Below, in pieces: positions 32,701-40,201 of a stretch of 64,000 nt of DNA; the stretch's first letter is position 1, and each line of letters starts with the position of its first letter. Both the position numbers and the translations under genes were made by a program. Location of the stretch: assembly GCA_038240075.1 (NCBI GenBank), contig JBBSEC010000007.1, positions 1-64,000 on the forward strand. Direction: 5' to 3'. The notes beneath the pieces are model-generated. The model made no database searches. It saw only the letters and a program-made list of their open reading frames with translations, and was not told the DNA's origin. This DNA comes from DATBAK01 sp038240075. Lineage in GTDB: Bacteria > Actinomycetota > Acidimicrobiia > IMCC26256 > PALSA-610.

Positions 32701-33376
32701 CACCGACGGCTCCGCCAGCTTTTACTACGGCACCAACTTCGACACCTCCGAGCCCGGTGCGATCACGTCCGGACCCGACGGCGCGCTCTGGTTCACGAGC
32801 CCCGGCGGCAACTCAATCGGGCGGATCACCACCGACGGCATGACCAGCCGTTACGGCGATTCCAGCACCCTGTACCCGTACAGCATCGTGGCCGGACCTG
32901 ACGGCGCGCTCTGGTTCACCAATCTTGAAAGCAACTCGATCGGGCGGGTCAGTACCGCGGGCGTCCTCACCCATTACACCGACCCGAGCGTCATCAGCCC
33001 CGTCGGGATCACGCTCGGACCCGACGGGGCCCTTTGGTTCGCCAACGCAGGAAGGTGGAACGGCACCACCTTTGGTGGCGGCTCGATCGGGCGGATCACC
33101 ACTGCGGGACGGATCACCCATTACACCGACCCGAGCATCTTCAGTCCGAGCGGGATCACAGCCGGACCTGACGGTGCGCTCTGGTTCACGGACCAGGGCA
33201 TGTCGACCCAGCACGGTTACGTGGGCATTGGGATCGGGCGGATCACGACAGCTGGCGTGGTCACCCATTACACCGACCCAAGGCTCGGTAGTCCGAGGCA
33301 GATCACGGCCGGACCGGACGGTGCGCTCTGGTTCACCGACTACGGCGGATTGATCGGACGAATCAACACGCCTTAA
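29771..33376 (+). CDS. Giant secreted fibronectin-III / beta-propeller protein
   Basis: A 1,201-residue protein from GTG 29771 (GGAGG just upstream). A signal peptide (AVSMVLFAALVVAPVAVAAV) is followed by three fibronectin type III domains up to about residue 345 (repeated APADDGGSPLLGYWL / APVDDGGAAISRYAI patterns), a 330-residue beta-rich domain of unknown type, a bacterial Ig-like segment (VNPKVATVNPGASIQLSTSG), a fourth FN3, and a C-terminal propeller of at least seven SGPDGALWFTN..GNSIGRITT repeats like virginiamycin-B-lyase/NHL-type propellers. The catalytic histidine set of Vgb is not evident, so binding or adhesion is more likely than lyase activity. It is the largest island cargo. 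Confidence 0.9.
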   Translation: MGKRTAWAVSMVLFAALVVAPVAVAAVPVSVAAAATGGPGQPVVVSVSGAGLGIAVSWTPASVNDRVTSYALAATAMSRQTVPAGCQAPAPTTAPGTDTAAKLLRVCANIAYTVRVTATNAAGAGPASLPSNPVVPLAAQAPSAALLVSVLGRDKALVASWSAPADDGGSPLLGYWLTASAAGHPSVTVTASASATTATVSGLIDGVAYSLSLLALNHQGASAPATSVGTPQATHPPGMPQNLSVVPSAAGSLALSWVAPVDDGGAAISRYAIVYRQVTAGTDSSGNRTWTPVTGTTKIAVASDVTATLSGLSTGNVYYQVDIAAQNSIGTGTFTPWTQPVVARTTLPTTTKVLDSTTLAGLIWWAGGVLVWQYTSDAAVPAVVRGLAVGNVIVGGTSALTPNGLLRTVSSVSHPSAGRYVVGTTTATLSDAADNLSIDANTDPLAPSIPSSTVSSRSATVFATSPGVRILPQAGITFSRSVVLSVSKSWQSGGTILSLDGEVDLTPSISFEASIHKNWLSIPDGADLAFTANLGVEESLSESLSASYGHTFPLGEIVGAPIDIQIGPVPLVLVPHIDFNLTVSASGQISVTTSTQFNFGAKASWSTSRPVALNLQDVSNTPTSGNQLNPTLAANATATATISATASLLIYDITGPDVTVGLGPKVQVTLSAVPPNPWFRLSLELDVTAGWKIDLLIWHTDPQATLAHRSWTLATKTGTIPNSIPPFTVNPKVATVNPGASIQLSTSGATAPVTWTLEGNTSDGITSTGKFTAAKPTGRAVVITARDASGATGTATMLIGTNIGPPRNLTSQADSTGTNATVKWTAPVTNGLTIASYTVSTDPPTHVTTASASATSSTITGLQPGTSYLVTLVARTTNGLTSPPATTEVANHTNAVVITLYSDDGYSPIGIVAGPDGELWYTEANRSIARMTTAGVVTARYGYPAYPGIYEPTGITSGPDGALWFANTGGNSIGRITTDGSASFYYGTNFDTSEPGAITSGPDGALWFTSPGGNSIGRITTDGMTSRYGDSSTLYPYSIVAGPDGALWFTNLESNSIGRVSTAGVLTHYTDPSVISPVGITLGPDGALWFANAGRWNGTTFGGGSIGRITTAGRITHYTDPSIFSPSGITAGPDGALWFTDQGMSTQHGYVGIGIGRITTAGVVTHYTDPRLGSPRQITAGPDGALWFTDYGGLIGRINTP

Positions 33377-34154
33377 GGCTTCGACGCTATGTGTGTGGCG
33401 GGCCGGACGAGGCAGCCACGCGATCTCCTGCCCGGCCCCGCAGTACAGCCGCTCTCCGCTGGCTCGCCTAAACGGGTCGACCAACAGCGTGAGGTCGTGC
33501 CCGTCGGCTTGGGCGGGCTCGAGGCCGACGATGGACGCCGCGGCTGCATCGTCGCCGGCTCGCGCACCACCAGCGCCACCCGGCTTGAGAACTCTCCCCC
33601 GCCTCGAAGACGGGCGGTCGGTCACACCTCGTTGCGTCTGATTCGGACCGCCCGGTGTCGAACCAGTGAACGAGCAGCGACGCGAGGTGGAGGGCATCGT
33701 GAGCCTCGTCGAGTGTCACCGATAGCGGAGTCGAGTGGTCTGTACCTTGGCAGTCGAGTTGCGACTCCATAGGAGCCGCATCCTTTCGACGACGACGGGG
33801 ATTGGCGGCACGCGTTGCTCGGTGAAGCGCATCGTCCACGTGTGGGGGGCCCGCGCATCTCAGCGCCGATCTTGCCGATCGTCGCGAGCCCGTCCTTTGC
33901 GGTACGAAATCCCGACCATCGGGTGCGCGGTTGCCATGGGTTCGGCGGATCCGGATCCGACCGTCTTGAGCGTCGGCAAAGTGGACATGTGCCCACGTCA
34001 ATCCCGCGTCAAATCCACGAAGTCGGACGGGACGTCCCGAACTCACACGAAGCGTCATGTCAACGGAGCGAGAGGGCCACTGACCTGCACTTTCCCGGAC
34101 AGGGCGTGATGAGCCTGGACGGGACACGCGGGCTCATAACCCGAAGGACGCGAA
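33377..34154. other. No intact gene; possible decayed minus-strand gene
   Basis: The stretch is 780 bases. A minus-strand frame from 33771 starts well (MESQLDCQGTDHSTPLSVTL, then DEAHDALHLASLLVHWF) but becomes Arg-rich near 33600, where another frame (AAASIVGLEPAQADGHDLTL, then LVDPFRRASGERLYCGAGQE) takes over to 33377. That pattern suggests one frameshifted gene of about 130 residues, unrecognised. Nothing convincing is seen in 33780-34154. Confidence 0.35.
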
Positions 34155-34254
34155 CTACAGGTCGTCGTCGATGATCGCCCGGATCGACTCCACCGTGTAC
34201 GGGAGCCACGGGTTGGCGTCCGCTAGACGCTCGCGCACGTCTTGGTCGGCATAG
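34155..34254 (-). pseudogene. 3' fragment of an unknown gene
   Basis: A minus-strand frame reads DRYADQDVRERLADANPWLP, then YTVESIRAIIDDDL-stop, with normal codon bias but no start beyond an immediately preceding stop codon. It looks like the last 30-odd residues of a lost gene near the right end of the island. Confidence 0.35.
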
Positions 34255-34337
34255 CGATCTCACGATTAAAGGGAAGGCAGCGGAGATACCTCTTCGTGTA
34301 TCCCGGAGCTGCGGGGCCGCACCCGGGCCGCTCTCGT

Positions 34338-34357
34338 TGTCGGCACGGTGTCGGCAC
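34338..34357 (+). repeat. Tandem TGTCGGCAC pair, likely integrase arm sites (right end)
   Basis: TGTCGGCAC at 34338 and 34349 (11-bp period), 70 bp inside the right attachment repeat; counterpart of the pair at 13626/13637. Confidence 0.6.
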
Positions 34358-34426
34358 AAGCACAACTCGTCGGAAGCATCCGACAATGCTGGCTGGCGTA
34401 GATCCCCCGTCGTAGGCGGGCTTTGA

Positions 34427-34471
34427 GAGTGCGCTCGGCGGGAGTCGAACCCACAACCTTCTGATCCGTAG
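34427..34471. repeat. Attachment site (attR-type) within tRNA-Arg
   Basis: Identical to 13464-13508 over 45 bases. It spans the tRNA from the anticodon loop to the 3' end plus 3 bases, so the element carried a replacement 3' half that keeps the tRNA functional. Confidence 0.93.
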
Positions 34472-34502
34472 TCAGATGCTCTATCCATTGAGCTACGAGC
34501 GC
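34430..34502 (-). tRNA. tRNA-Arg(ACG)
   Basis: The minus strand folds as a complete 73-base tRNA: acceptor GCGCTCG/CGAGCGC, D-arm GCTC-aatggata-GAGC, anticodon arm TCTGA-CTACGGA-TCAGA (anticodon ACG), variable AGGTT, T-arm GTGGG-TTCGACT-CCCGC and discriminator A. CCA is not encoded. It is the integration target of the 21-kb island. Confidence 0.96.
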
Positions 34503-34559
34503 TGGTAACCGACCAGCGTAGGCGAAGTCGCCGCGGCCGTCCCGAACGATGGAAATGCG

Positions 34560-35762
34560 TCAGTCGTCGTTGAGGATCTCGCCGAAGCCCAGGTGGTAGA
34601 TGTGGCCCGCGAGCGGGGCGTTCGCGTGGCCGAACGCGATGATGATGTATTCGTCCATCTCGACGGTGGTGTCGCCGTTGATGGTGAGCGTGATGCTCTG
34701 CGCGGTCTGGCCGGGCGCGAACGTGATCGTGCCGCTCGCCGCGGTGAAGTCGGTCGCAGGATCCGCCAGGTGCGGCGACGTGGGGGTCACCGTTCCGGTC
34801 TTCCATTGGACGGTGATCGGCGCGCTCGACGGATTCAGCAACGTCACCGGCACGACCAGGTTGGTCGTTCCGGAGTTGCCCTCCTGTACCGACGCGAAGC
34901 CGGGCTGAATGAGCGCGGAATCGTCGTTGACGATGACTCCCACACCAATGCCGAAGAGTCCGCCGATCGTGGCGTTGGTCGGATTGCTGAACACAACCGG
35001 CAGGTTCTCGTTGGGCTCGACGAGTGTGTCGCCATTGATGCTGATGGGCACGGTCGCGGTCGTGACGCCGGGCGCGAACGTCACCGTTCCGCTCGCGGCG
35101 GTGAAGTCGGTCGCCGGATCCGCGTGGCCGAACGCCGTGTCGGGCGCAGTCGCGGTCGCCCAGTGCGCCGTGACCGTATCGGTCGACGCGAACGACAACG
35201 TGACCGGCAGGTCCATCTCGCTGGTTCCGCTGTTCCCCTCGCCGACCGAGATGTTTCCGGGAACAATCTCCGGCTGTCCCGGCGCGAACGTGATGGTGAA
35301 TCCGATCGCGGTGTCGGCCACGTCGTCGGCCTGGGCCGCGCCGATGATGCACTGGACGCTCGGGTCGGCACAGTCGATGCGGCCACCGGTCGCCGCGACC
35401 GCGAAGTCGCGCTTCAGGGTGATGGGCGTGCTGAAGCTGCCGATCGTGTCGGTGGTCACCTCGACGAAGTCACCGTCGGCGCAGTCGTCGACGCCCCCGC
35501 CCGCGACCGGATCGGCCTCGCAGACCCCGACCACTGACGACGGCAGCCAGCCGGTGCCCGCGACCGTGACGACCTGACCGTTGACCAAGCCGGTCGACGG
35601 CGTCACGGTGATCGCGGCGACGTCGGCCGACGCCGCGCCGGCTTTCGCCACCGTGCCCGCGGCGACGAGGGCCAGGACGACCAGCGCACGGAACACGGTG
35701 CGCCGCGATCCCCCGGAACCCTTCACGCCCGCCCACTGCTGGCTGACCGAACGCCCACTCAT
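34560..35762 (-). CDS. Secreted protein: neocarzinostatin-like plus two Calx-beta domains
   Basis: A 400-residue exported protein. A signal peptide (TVFRALVVLALVAAGTVAKA) is followed by a neocarzinostatin-type Ig fold (ITVTPSTGLVNGQVVTVAGT, GTGWLPSSVVGVCEADP and two Cys pairs) to about residue 150, then two Calx-beta modules of about 115 residues. Each begins VGEGNSGTSEM or VQEGNSGTTNL, contains DPATDFTAASGT(V/I)TFAPG and ends ISINGDTLVEPNENLPVVFS or LTINGDTTVEMDEYIIIAFG with an NDD calcium motif. It probably binds calcium outside the cell. It is divergent from the DUF4389 gene. Confidence 0.88.
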   Translation of the reverse strand: MSGRSVSQQWAGVKGSGGSRRTVFRALVVLALVAAGTVAKAGAASADVAAITVTPSTGLVNGQVVTVAGTGWLPSSVVGVCEADPVAGGGVDDCADGDFVEVTTDTIGSFSTPITLKRDFAVAATGGRIDCADPSVQCIIGAAQADDVADTAIGFTITFAPGQPEIVPGNISVGEGNSGTSEMDLPVTLSFASTDTVTAHWATATAPDTAFGHADPATDFTAASGTVTFAPGVTTATVPISINGDTLVEPNENLPVVFSNPTNATIGGLFGIGVGVIVNDDSALIQPGFASVQEGNSGTTNLVVPVTLLNPSSAPITVQWKTGTVTPTSPHLADPATDFTAASGTITFAPGQTAQSITLTINGDTTVEMDEYIIIAFGHANAPLAGHIYHLGFGEILNDD

Positions 35763-35908
35763 TCGTGTGCCGCCGTTCTCCCACCGGATTCACGTTGCGC
35801 GCGACCGTAGACCGGTGTCGATCCGGTGTCGACCGGGCGCTCGCCCAACCGCGCGCAGCGGACCGTGCGGGAGTACCGTGCCGCAGCTACGTACAGGGGG
35901 GTGTACCG

Positions 35909-36508
35909 ATGCAGTCACTGAGTGCTCCGTACCCGGCGTCGTTCACGTTCGACCCGCCCGAGCAGGTCGCGAACTGGCGGGTGATCGGGAACGCGGTACT
36001 GGCGATCCCGCACCTCATCGTGCTCTACGTCTTCAATTTCGTCTCCGAAGTCGTCGGTTTCGTCTCGTGGCTGGTCATCCTGTTCACGGGCAAGCTGCCG
36101 GACGGGCTCGCAAACCTCCAGGTGCTGTATCTGCGCTACCAGCTCCGGACGTACACGTACGTGTTGTTCATGCGCGAGGAGTACCCGCCATTCTCGTTCG
36201 ACTCGTCGGCCGCCGATCCGGGTGACGACCCGCGCGTCCGGGTCGACGTCGTGCCGCAGCTCGAGAACCGCAACCGGCTCACCGCGTTCTTCCGGATCAT
36301 TCTCGTGATCCCGCAACTCATCGTGCTCGCGGTCTTGTCGTTCGCCGGGTTCTTCTGCGCCATCATCGGGTTCTTCTCGGTGCTCTTCACCGGGAAGTGG
36401 CCGGTCGGCCTGCGCGACTTCGTGCTCGGCATCATGCGTTGGAGCCTGCGCGTGAACGCGTACTTCCTGCTCCTCACCGACGTCTACCCGCCGTTCGCGC
36501 TCGACTGA
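35909..36508 (+). CDS. DUF4389 membrane protein
   Basis: A 199-residue protein with two tandem DUF4389-like halves. Each half has a membrane hairpin (NWRVIGNAVLAIPHLIVLYV and GFVSWLVILFTGKLPDGLAN; then AFFRIILVIPQLIVLAVLSF and FSVLFTGKWPVGLRDFVLGI) and ends in a conserved YPPF (EYPPFSFD, VYPPFALD). ATG 35909 has a GGGGGG ribosome site; the longer frame is rejected. The function is unknown; such proteins are frequent in actinobacteria. Confidence 0.9.
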   Translation: MQSLSAPYPASFTFDPPEQVANWRVIGNAVLAIPHLIVLYVFNFVSEVVGFVSWLVILFTGKLPDGLANLQVLYLRYQLRTYTYVLFMREEYPPFSFDSSAADPGDDPRVRVDVVPQLENRNRLTAFFRIILVIPQLIVLAVLSFAGFFCAIIGFFSVLFTGKWPVGLRDFVLGIMRWSLRVNAYFLLLTDVYPPFALD

Positions 36509-36530
36509 CCCGCGGGTTGGTGGTCCGTCG

Positions 36531-37094
36531 CTACTGCACGCGGCGGAGGGTGTTGCGATCCGTGTGGGCGAGCACGCGGCCGAGCTTGGTGAGGTCGACG
36601 ACCGTCGTCTCCTCGTACGACCACGTGTCGGCGCCGACGGTGATCGTGACCTCGAAGCTGCTCGTTCGCGCCGCCTGTGCGAGGTACGCGTTCGACAGGA
36701 TCCCGTAGGTCTCGGAGCCGCACTCGGCCTTCATCGTGAACGTCTTCGCGTCGGGCGCGGCCGGACCGCCCGCGAGCACCATCGACCCGCGCGGAACCAG
36801 GAAGCACCGCATCACCTGTCCGTCGGCCGCGTCCCAGAGCCAGTACCCGATCTCGGTGTGGAACGGGTCTTCTTCGGTGCCGCGCCAGGCCGCCATGCGG
36901 TAGTCGAGGCCGTAGAGCGACTGCACGCCGTTGTCGACGGGGCCGAACGGGTTGAAGACGGTGCGCTCGCGGTACGGCGTCTCGCCGATCTCGCCCTCGG
37001 TGTTGTGGAACGAGACGTCGAGGCCGTCGGCGCCATCCCACGTGCCGACGAGGCCGGCGAGCGGTCCGAGGGATTCCGGTTCCGGTGCGGGCAT
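36531..37094 (-). CDS. Nitrobindin-like heme-binding beta-barrel protein
   Basis: A 187-residue member of the FABP-like/DUF1794 family. It opens LGPLAGLVGTWDGADGLDVS, the family's G-x-W-x-G motif, has EEDPFHTEIGYWLWDA and QVMRCFLVPRGSMVLAGG strands and ends TSSFEVTITVGADTWSYEET. In nitrobindins such barrels bind heme and react with NO or peroxynitrite. The axial His would be the H in PFHTE or a later one and cannot be fixed by eye. It is followed in the same direction by no close gene. Confidence 0.82.
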   Translation of the reverse strand: MPAPEPESLGPLAGLVGTWDGADGLDVSFHNTEGEIGETPYRERTVFNPFGPVDNGVQSLYGLDYRMAAWRGTEEDPFHTEIGYWLWDAADGQVMRCFLVPRGSMVLAGGPAAPDAKTFTMKAECGSETYGILSNAYLAQAARTSSFEVTITVGADTWSYEETTVVDLTKLGRVLAHTDRNTLRRVQ

Positions 37095-37130
37095 CGTGTC
37101 CTCCGAGACGTCGCGGACGATCGGAAAACT

Positions 37131-37838
37131 CTACGAGAAACCGTCGGAACGGCTCCGCTCGAGCAGTTCGAGCACCTCGTCGTCGGTCGTCGGCGAGAAG
37201 TCTTCGTACCACTCGCCGACGGCGCGCAGGTTGCGCGGCGCGTCGACACAGACGACCTCGTCGACCTCGCGCGCAAGCGCTGCCACCGTCGCCTTCGCGG
37301 CAATCGGCACCGCGAGCACGACCGTGCGCGCGCCGCGGCGGCGCACACCATCGACCGCGGCGCGTGCGGTCGCGCCGGTCGCCAGGCCGTCGTCGACGAC
37401 GATGACGACCCGGCCGCGCAGATCGAGCGGGTGCCGGCCCGCGCGGTAGAGCGCGCCCCGACGTTCGAGCTCCACGCGCTCGCGCGTCTCGACCGCGGCC
37501 AGGTCGTCGTCACTCACGGCGGCCTCGGCGACGACTTCCGGATTCAGGACGCGCGCGCCGCCCTCGGCGATGGCGCCCATCGCGAGCTCGGGCTGGGCCG
37601 GCACCCCGAGCTTGCGCGCAACGAAGACATCGAACGGGGCGCCGAGCGCACGCGCGATCTCGAACGCGACCGGAACGCCACCGCGCGCGAGCCCCACGAC
37701 AACCGGATCGCGATCCGCGTAGTGGGCGAGCCTCGGGACGAGGAGTCGGCCGGCCTCACGGCGATCACGAAACGTCTCGGGCTCCCATCGCCACCGTGGC
37801 GTGATTGTTCCACCTCTCTCACGCGCAAGGCCGGTCAC
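37131..37838 (-). CDS. Phosphoribosyltransferase-domain protein
   Basis: A 235-residue type I PRTase. The PRPP-binding loop is VVIVVDDGLATGATARAAVD, with hydrophobic strand, two Asp and TGAT; VVVGLARGGVPVAFEIARAL is the N-terminal hood and ARKLGVPAQPELAMGAIAEG follows. Proteins of this architecture (about 220 residues, often near erythromycin-esterase or dienelactone-hydrolase genes) are of unsettled substrate. GTG 37838 is the start; it overlaps the promoter region of the divergent arylsulfatase gene. Confidence 0.88.
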   Translation of the reverse strand: MTGLARERGGTITPRWRWEPETFRDRREAGRLLVPRLAHYADRDPVVVGLARGGVPVAFEIARALGAPFDVFVARKLGVPAQPELAMGAIAEGGARVLNPEVVAEAAVSDDDLAAVETRERVELERRGALYRAGRHPLDLRGRVVIVVDDGLATGATARAAVDGVRRRGARTVVLAVPIAAKATVAALAREVDEVVCVDAPRNLRAVGEWYEDFSPTTDDEVLELLERSRSDGFS

Positions 37839-37869
37839 ACGCCGGCGATGTGCGCGCGAGGCTGAGCGG

Positions 37870-40170
37870 ATGAGCGACAACGGGGGCGAGTACGCAGGCG
37901 TGATCGGGTCGACGTGGCGGGAGTCGACGCCATGGTGGCCACCGGAGCCGAGAGCACCTTCCGGCGCGCCCAACGTGCTCCTCGTCGTGCTCGACGACGT
38001 CGGGTACGCGCAGCTCGGCTGCTACGGATCCGACATCGCGACACCCAACATCGACGGGCTGGCCGCCGGCGGGATCCGGCTCGCCAACTTCCACACGACG
38101 TCGCTGTGCTCGCCGACCCGGTCGTGCCTCCTCACCGGGCGCAACCACCACCGCAACGGGATGGCGCGCGTCGCCGACCTCGCGCTCGGCTACCCCGGAT
38201 ACTCGGGACGGATCCCGCGCGAGAACCTGTTCCTCTCCGAGATCCTCGGCGCCAACGGGTACGCGCCCTACGCCGTCGGGAAGTGGCACCTGAGCCCCGA
38301 GGACGAGACCCACATGGCCGCGTCACGCGAGTCGTGGCCGCTCGGGCGCGGCTTCCAACGCTGGTACGGATTTCACGGCGGCGAGACGCACCAGTTCGTG
38401 CCGTCGCTGTACCACGACAACCACACCGTGCTCCCGCCCCGCTCGATCGCCGAGGGCTACCACCTCACCGTCGATCTCGCCGACCGCGCGATCGGGTACC
38501 TCGGCGACCTGCGCGCGGTCGACGGCGATCAACCGTTCTTCCTCTACTTCGCGACCGGCGCGTGCCACTCGCCGCATCACGCGCCCGCCGACTGGATCGA
38601 GCAGTACCGCGGGCAGTTCGACCGCGGTTGGGATGTGTGGCGCGAGGAGACGTTCGCGCGCCAGAAGGCGACGGGGCTCCTGCCCGATGCAACCCTGCTC
38701 TCGCCCCGTCCGGGCTGGGTGCCGGCGTGGGACGACCTCAAAGTCGACGACCAACGGGTCGCGGCGCGGTTCATGGAGTGCTTCGCCGGCTACCTCGCGC
38801 ACGCCGACGCGCAGATCGGTCGCGTGCTCTCGTTCATCGACCAGCTCGGCGAGCTCGACGACACGCTCGTGTTCCTCGTGTCCGACAATGGCGCGAGCTC
38901 TGAAGGCGGCGTGAAGGGATCGATCAACGACGGCCGCCTGTACAACGGCGTCGCGGCCGGCCGGCGCGAGCTCCGCGCGCGGATCGACGAGCTCGGCGGC
39001 CCTTCCGCGCACAACAACTACCCCTGGGGCTGGACCATGGCCGGCAACACGCCCTTCAAGCGCTGGAAGCGCGAGGTGCACGAGGGCGGCGTCGCCGACC
39101 CGTGCATCGTGCACTGGCCCAACGGCATGCGCGCCCGCAACGAGATCCGCCACCAGTTCGCGCACGCGATCGACATCGCGCCGACGGTGCTCGAGTTGGC
39201 CGGGATCGCGGCGCCCGAGTCGCTCGGCGGTGTCGTCGCGTCACCGGTCGACGGGACGAGCATCGCGTATCTCATCGACGACGGCGACGCCAAGGAACGC
39301 CACGACACGCAGTACTTCGAGATGCTCGGCAGCCGCGGCATCTATCACGACGGTTGGAAGGCGGTGACGTTCAAGCCGCTCGGGCACATGTACGACGACG
39401 GCCTCGACCCCGACGCGCCGTTCGAAGACGACATCTGGGAGCTGTACCGCGTCGCCGACGACCTCACCGAGTGCACCGACCTCGCCGCGACGTATCCCGA
39501 GAAGCTGCAAGCCCTCATCGACCTGTGGTGGCGCGAGGCAGAAGCCAACCAGGTGCTCCCACTCGACAACCGGCCGCTCGCCGCGATCCTCAACCCGCGA
39601 CCGCGACGCGCGCAGGCCCGGAGCCGCTACACGTATTTCGCGAACGGCAGCCTCGTACCCGAGGACGTCGCGGTCAATGTGCGCCGGCGGTCGCACACGA
39701 TCACCGCGTCGGTCGACATTCCTGACGGCACCCGGCCGGAGGGCGTGCTGCTCGCGATCGGCTCGGTGCTCGGAGGCTTCAGCTTCCTCGTGCTCGACGG
39801 CTGCCTGCACTACGTGCACAACCTGTCCGGTGTCGATCGCTACCGCGTCACGTCGACGCACGTCGTTGGTCCGGGGGCCCACGAGCTGGCGTTCGAATGC
39901 ATCGACGCGGGTGACTTCAGCGGCACCGGCCGGCTGCTCGTCGACGGAGCGGTCGTCGGCGAGGGACGGCTCGAGCACCTGACACCGATGCGGTTCTCGG
40001 TCACCGGTGGAGGCTTGACGTGCGGCTACGAGCTCGGCCCGGCCGTCGGGACCGGCTACGACGCGCCGTTCCGTTTCAACGCCACCCTGCACAAGGTCGT
40101 CGTCGACGTCGAGGGCAGCCCGATGATCGACCCCGAAGCCGAGTTCAACGCAATCATGTCGGAGCAGTAG
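37870..40170 (+). CDS. Arylsulfatase (formylglycine-dependent)
   Basis: A 766-residue sulfatase-family hydrolase of sulfate esters. NVLLVVLDDVGYAQLGCYGS supplies the metal-binding Asp pair, SLCSPTRSCLLTG is the C-x-P-x-R motif whose Cys is converted to formylglycine, VGKWHLSPEDE gives the Lys and His, and LVFLVSDNGASSEGG carries the late D-N of the calcium site. A 150-residue C-terminal beta domain follows. No signal peptide is seen, so it may be cytoplasmic. The start is ATG 37870, with GAGG upstream. It needs a formylglycine-generating enzyme, not found in this window. Confidence 0.93.
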   Translation: MSDNGGEYAGVIGSTWRESTPWWPPEPRAPSGAPNVLLVVLDDVGYAQLGCYGSDIATPNIDGLAAGGIRLANFHTTSLCSPTRSCLLTGRNHHRNGMARVADLALGYPGYSGRIPRENLFLSEILGANGYAPYAVGKWHLSPEDETHMAASRESWPLGRGFQRWYGFHGGETHQFVPSLYHDNHTVLPPRSIAEGYHLTVDLADRAIGYLGDLRAVDGDQPFFLYFATGACHSPHHAPADWIEQYRGQFDRGWDVWREETFARQKATGLLPDATLLSPRPGWVPAWDDLKVDDQRVAARFMECFAGYLAHADAQIGRVLSFIDQLGELDDTLVFLVSDNGASSEGGVKGSINDGRLYNGVAAGRRELRARIDELGGPSAHNNYPWGWTMAGNTPFKRWKREVHEGGVADPCIVHWPNGMRARNEIRHQFAHAIDIAPTVLELAGIAAPESLGGVVASPVDGTSIAYLIDDGDAKERHDTQYFEMLGSRGIYHDGWKAVTFKPLGHMYDDGLDPDAPFEDDIWELYRVADDLTECTDLAATYPEKLQALIDLWWREAEANQVLPLDNRPLAAILNPRPRRAQARSRYTYFANGSLVPEDVAVNVRRRSHTITASVDIPDGTRPEGVLLAIGSVLGGFSFLVLDGCLHYVHNLSGVDRYRVTSTHVVGPGAHELAFECIDAGDFSGTGRLLVDGAVVGEGRLEHLTPMRFSVTGGGLTCGYELGPAVGTGYDAPFRFNATLHKVVVDVEGSPMIDPEAEFNAIMSEQ

Positions 40171-40175
40171 TCGAT

Positions 40176-40201
40176 GTCGCCGCAGTGATCACGGCGGCGA
40201 C
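40176..40201. terminator. Possible bidirectional hairpin terminator
   Basis: GTCGCCGC (40176-40183) pairs with GCGGCGAC (40194-40201) around a 10-base loop. It lies between and overlaps the convergent ends of the arylsulfatase and SDR genes. There is no T-tract, so its strength is uncertain. Confidence 0.4.

Larger units (their letters stand above)
13464..34471. mobile_element. 21-kb integrative element in tRNA-Arg(ACG)
   Basis: The element lies between two identical 45-bp tRNA-derived repeats (13464-13508 and 34427-34471). It encodes a full tyrosine integrase, an excisionase and a primase-helicase, so integration, excision and replication functions are present. Cargo includes a Dam-type methylase with a possible restriction partner, DUF429/XRE, an alkyltransferase-like/lipoprotein fusion, and a giant secreted protein. 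No structural phage genes, relaxase or FtsK-like transfer ATPase was recognised. IS3 and IS481 fragments and broken genes at 26.8-29.5 kb and near 34.2 kb show it has started to decay. Gene density and codon bias are visibly lower than in the flanks. Confidence 0.9.

Noticed and set aside
35081..35240. Duplicated Calx-beta DNA segment as a possible mobile repeat
   Set aside because: The similarity is explained by two homologous protein modules in one gene.
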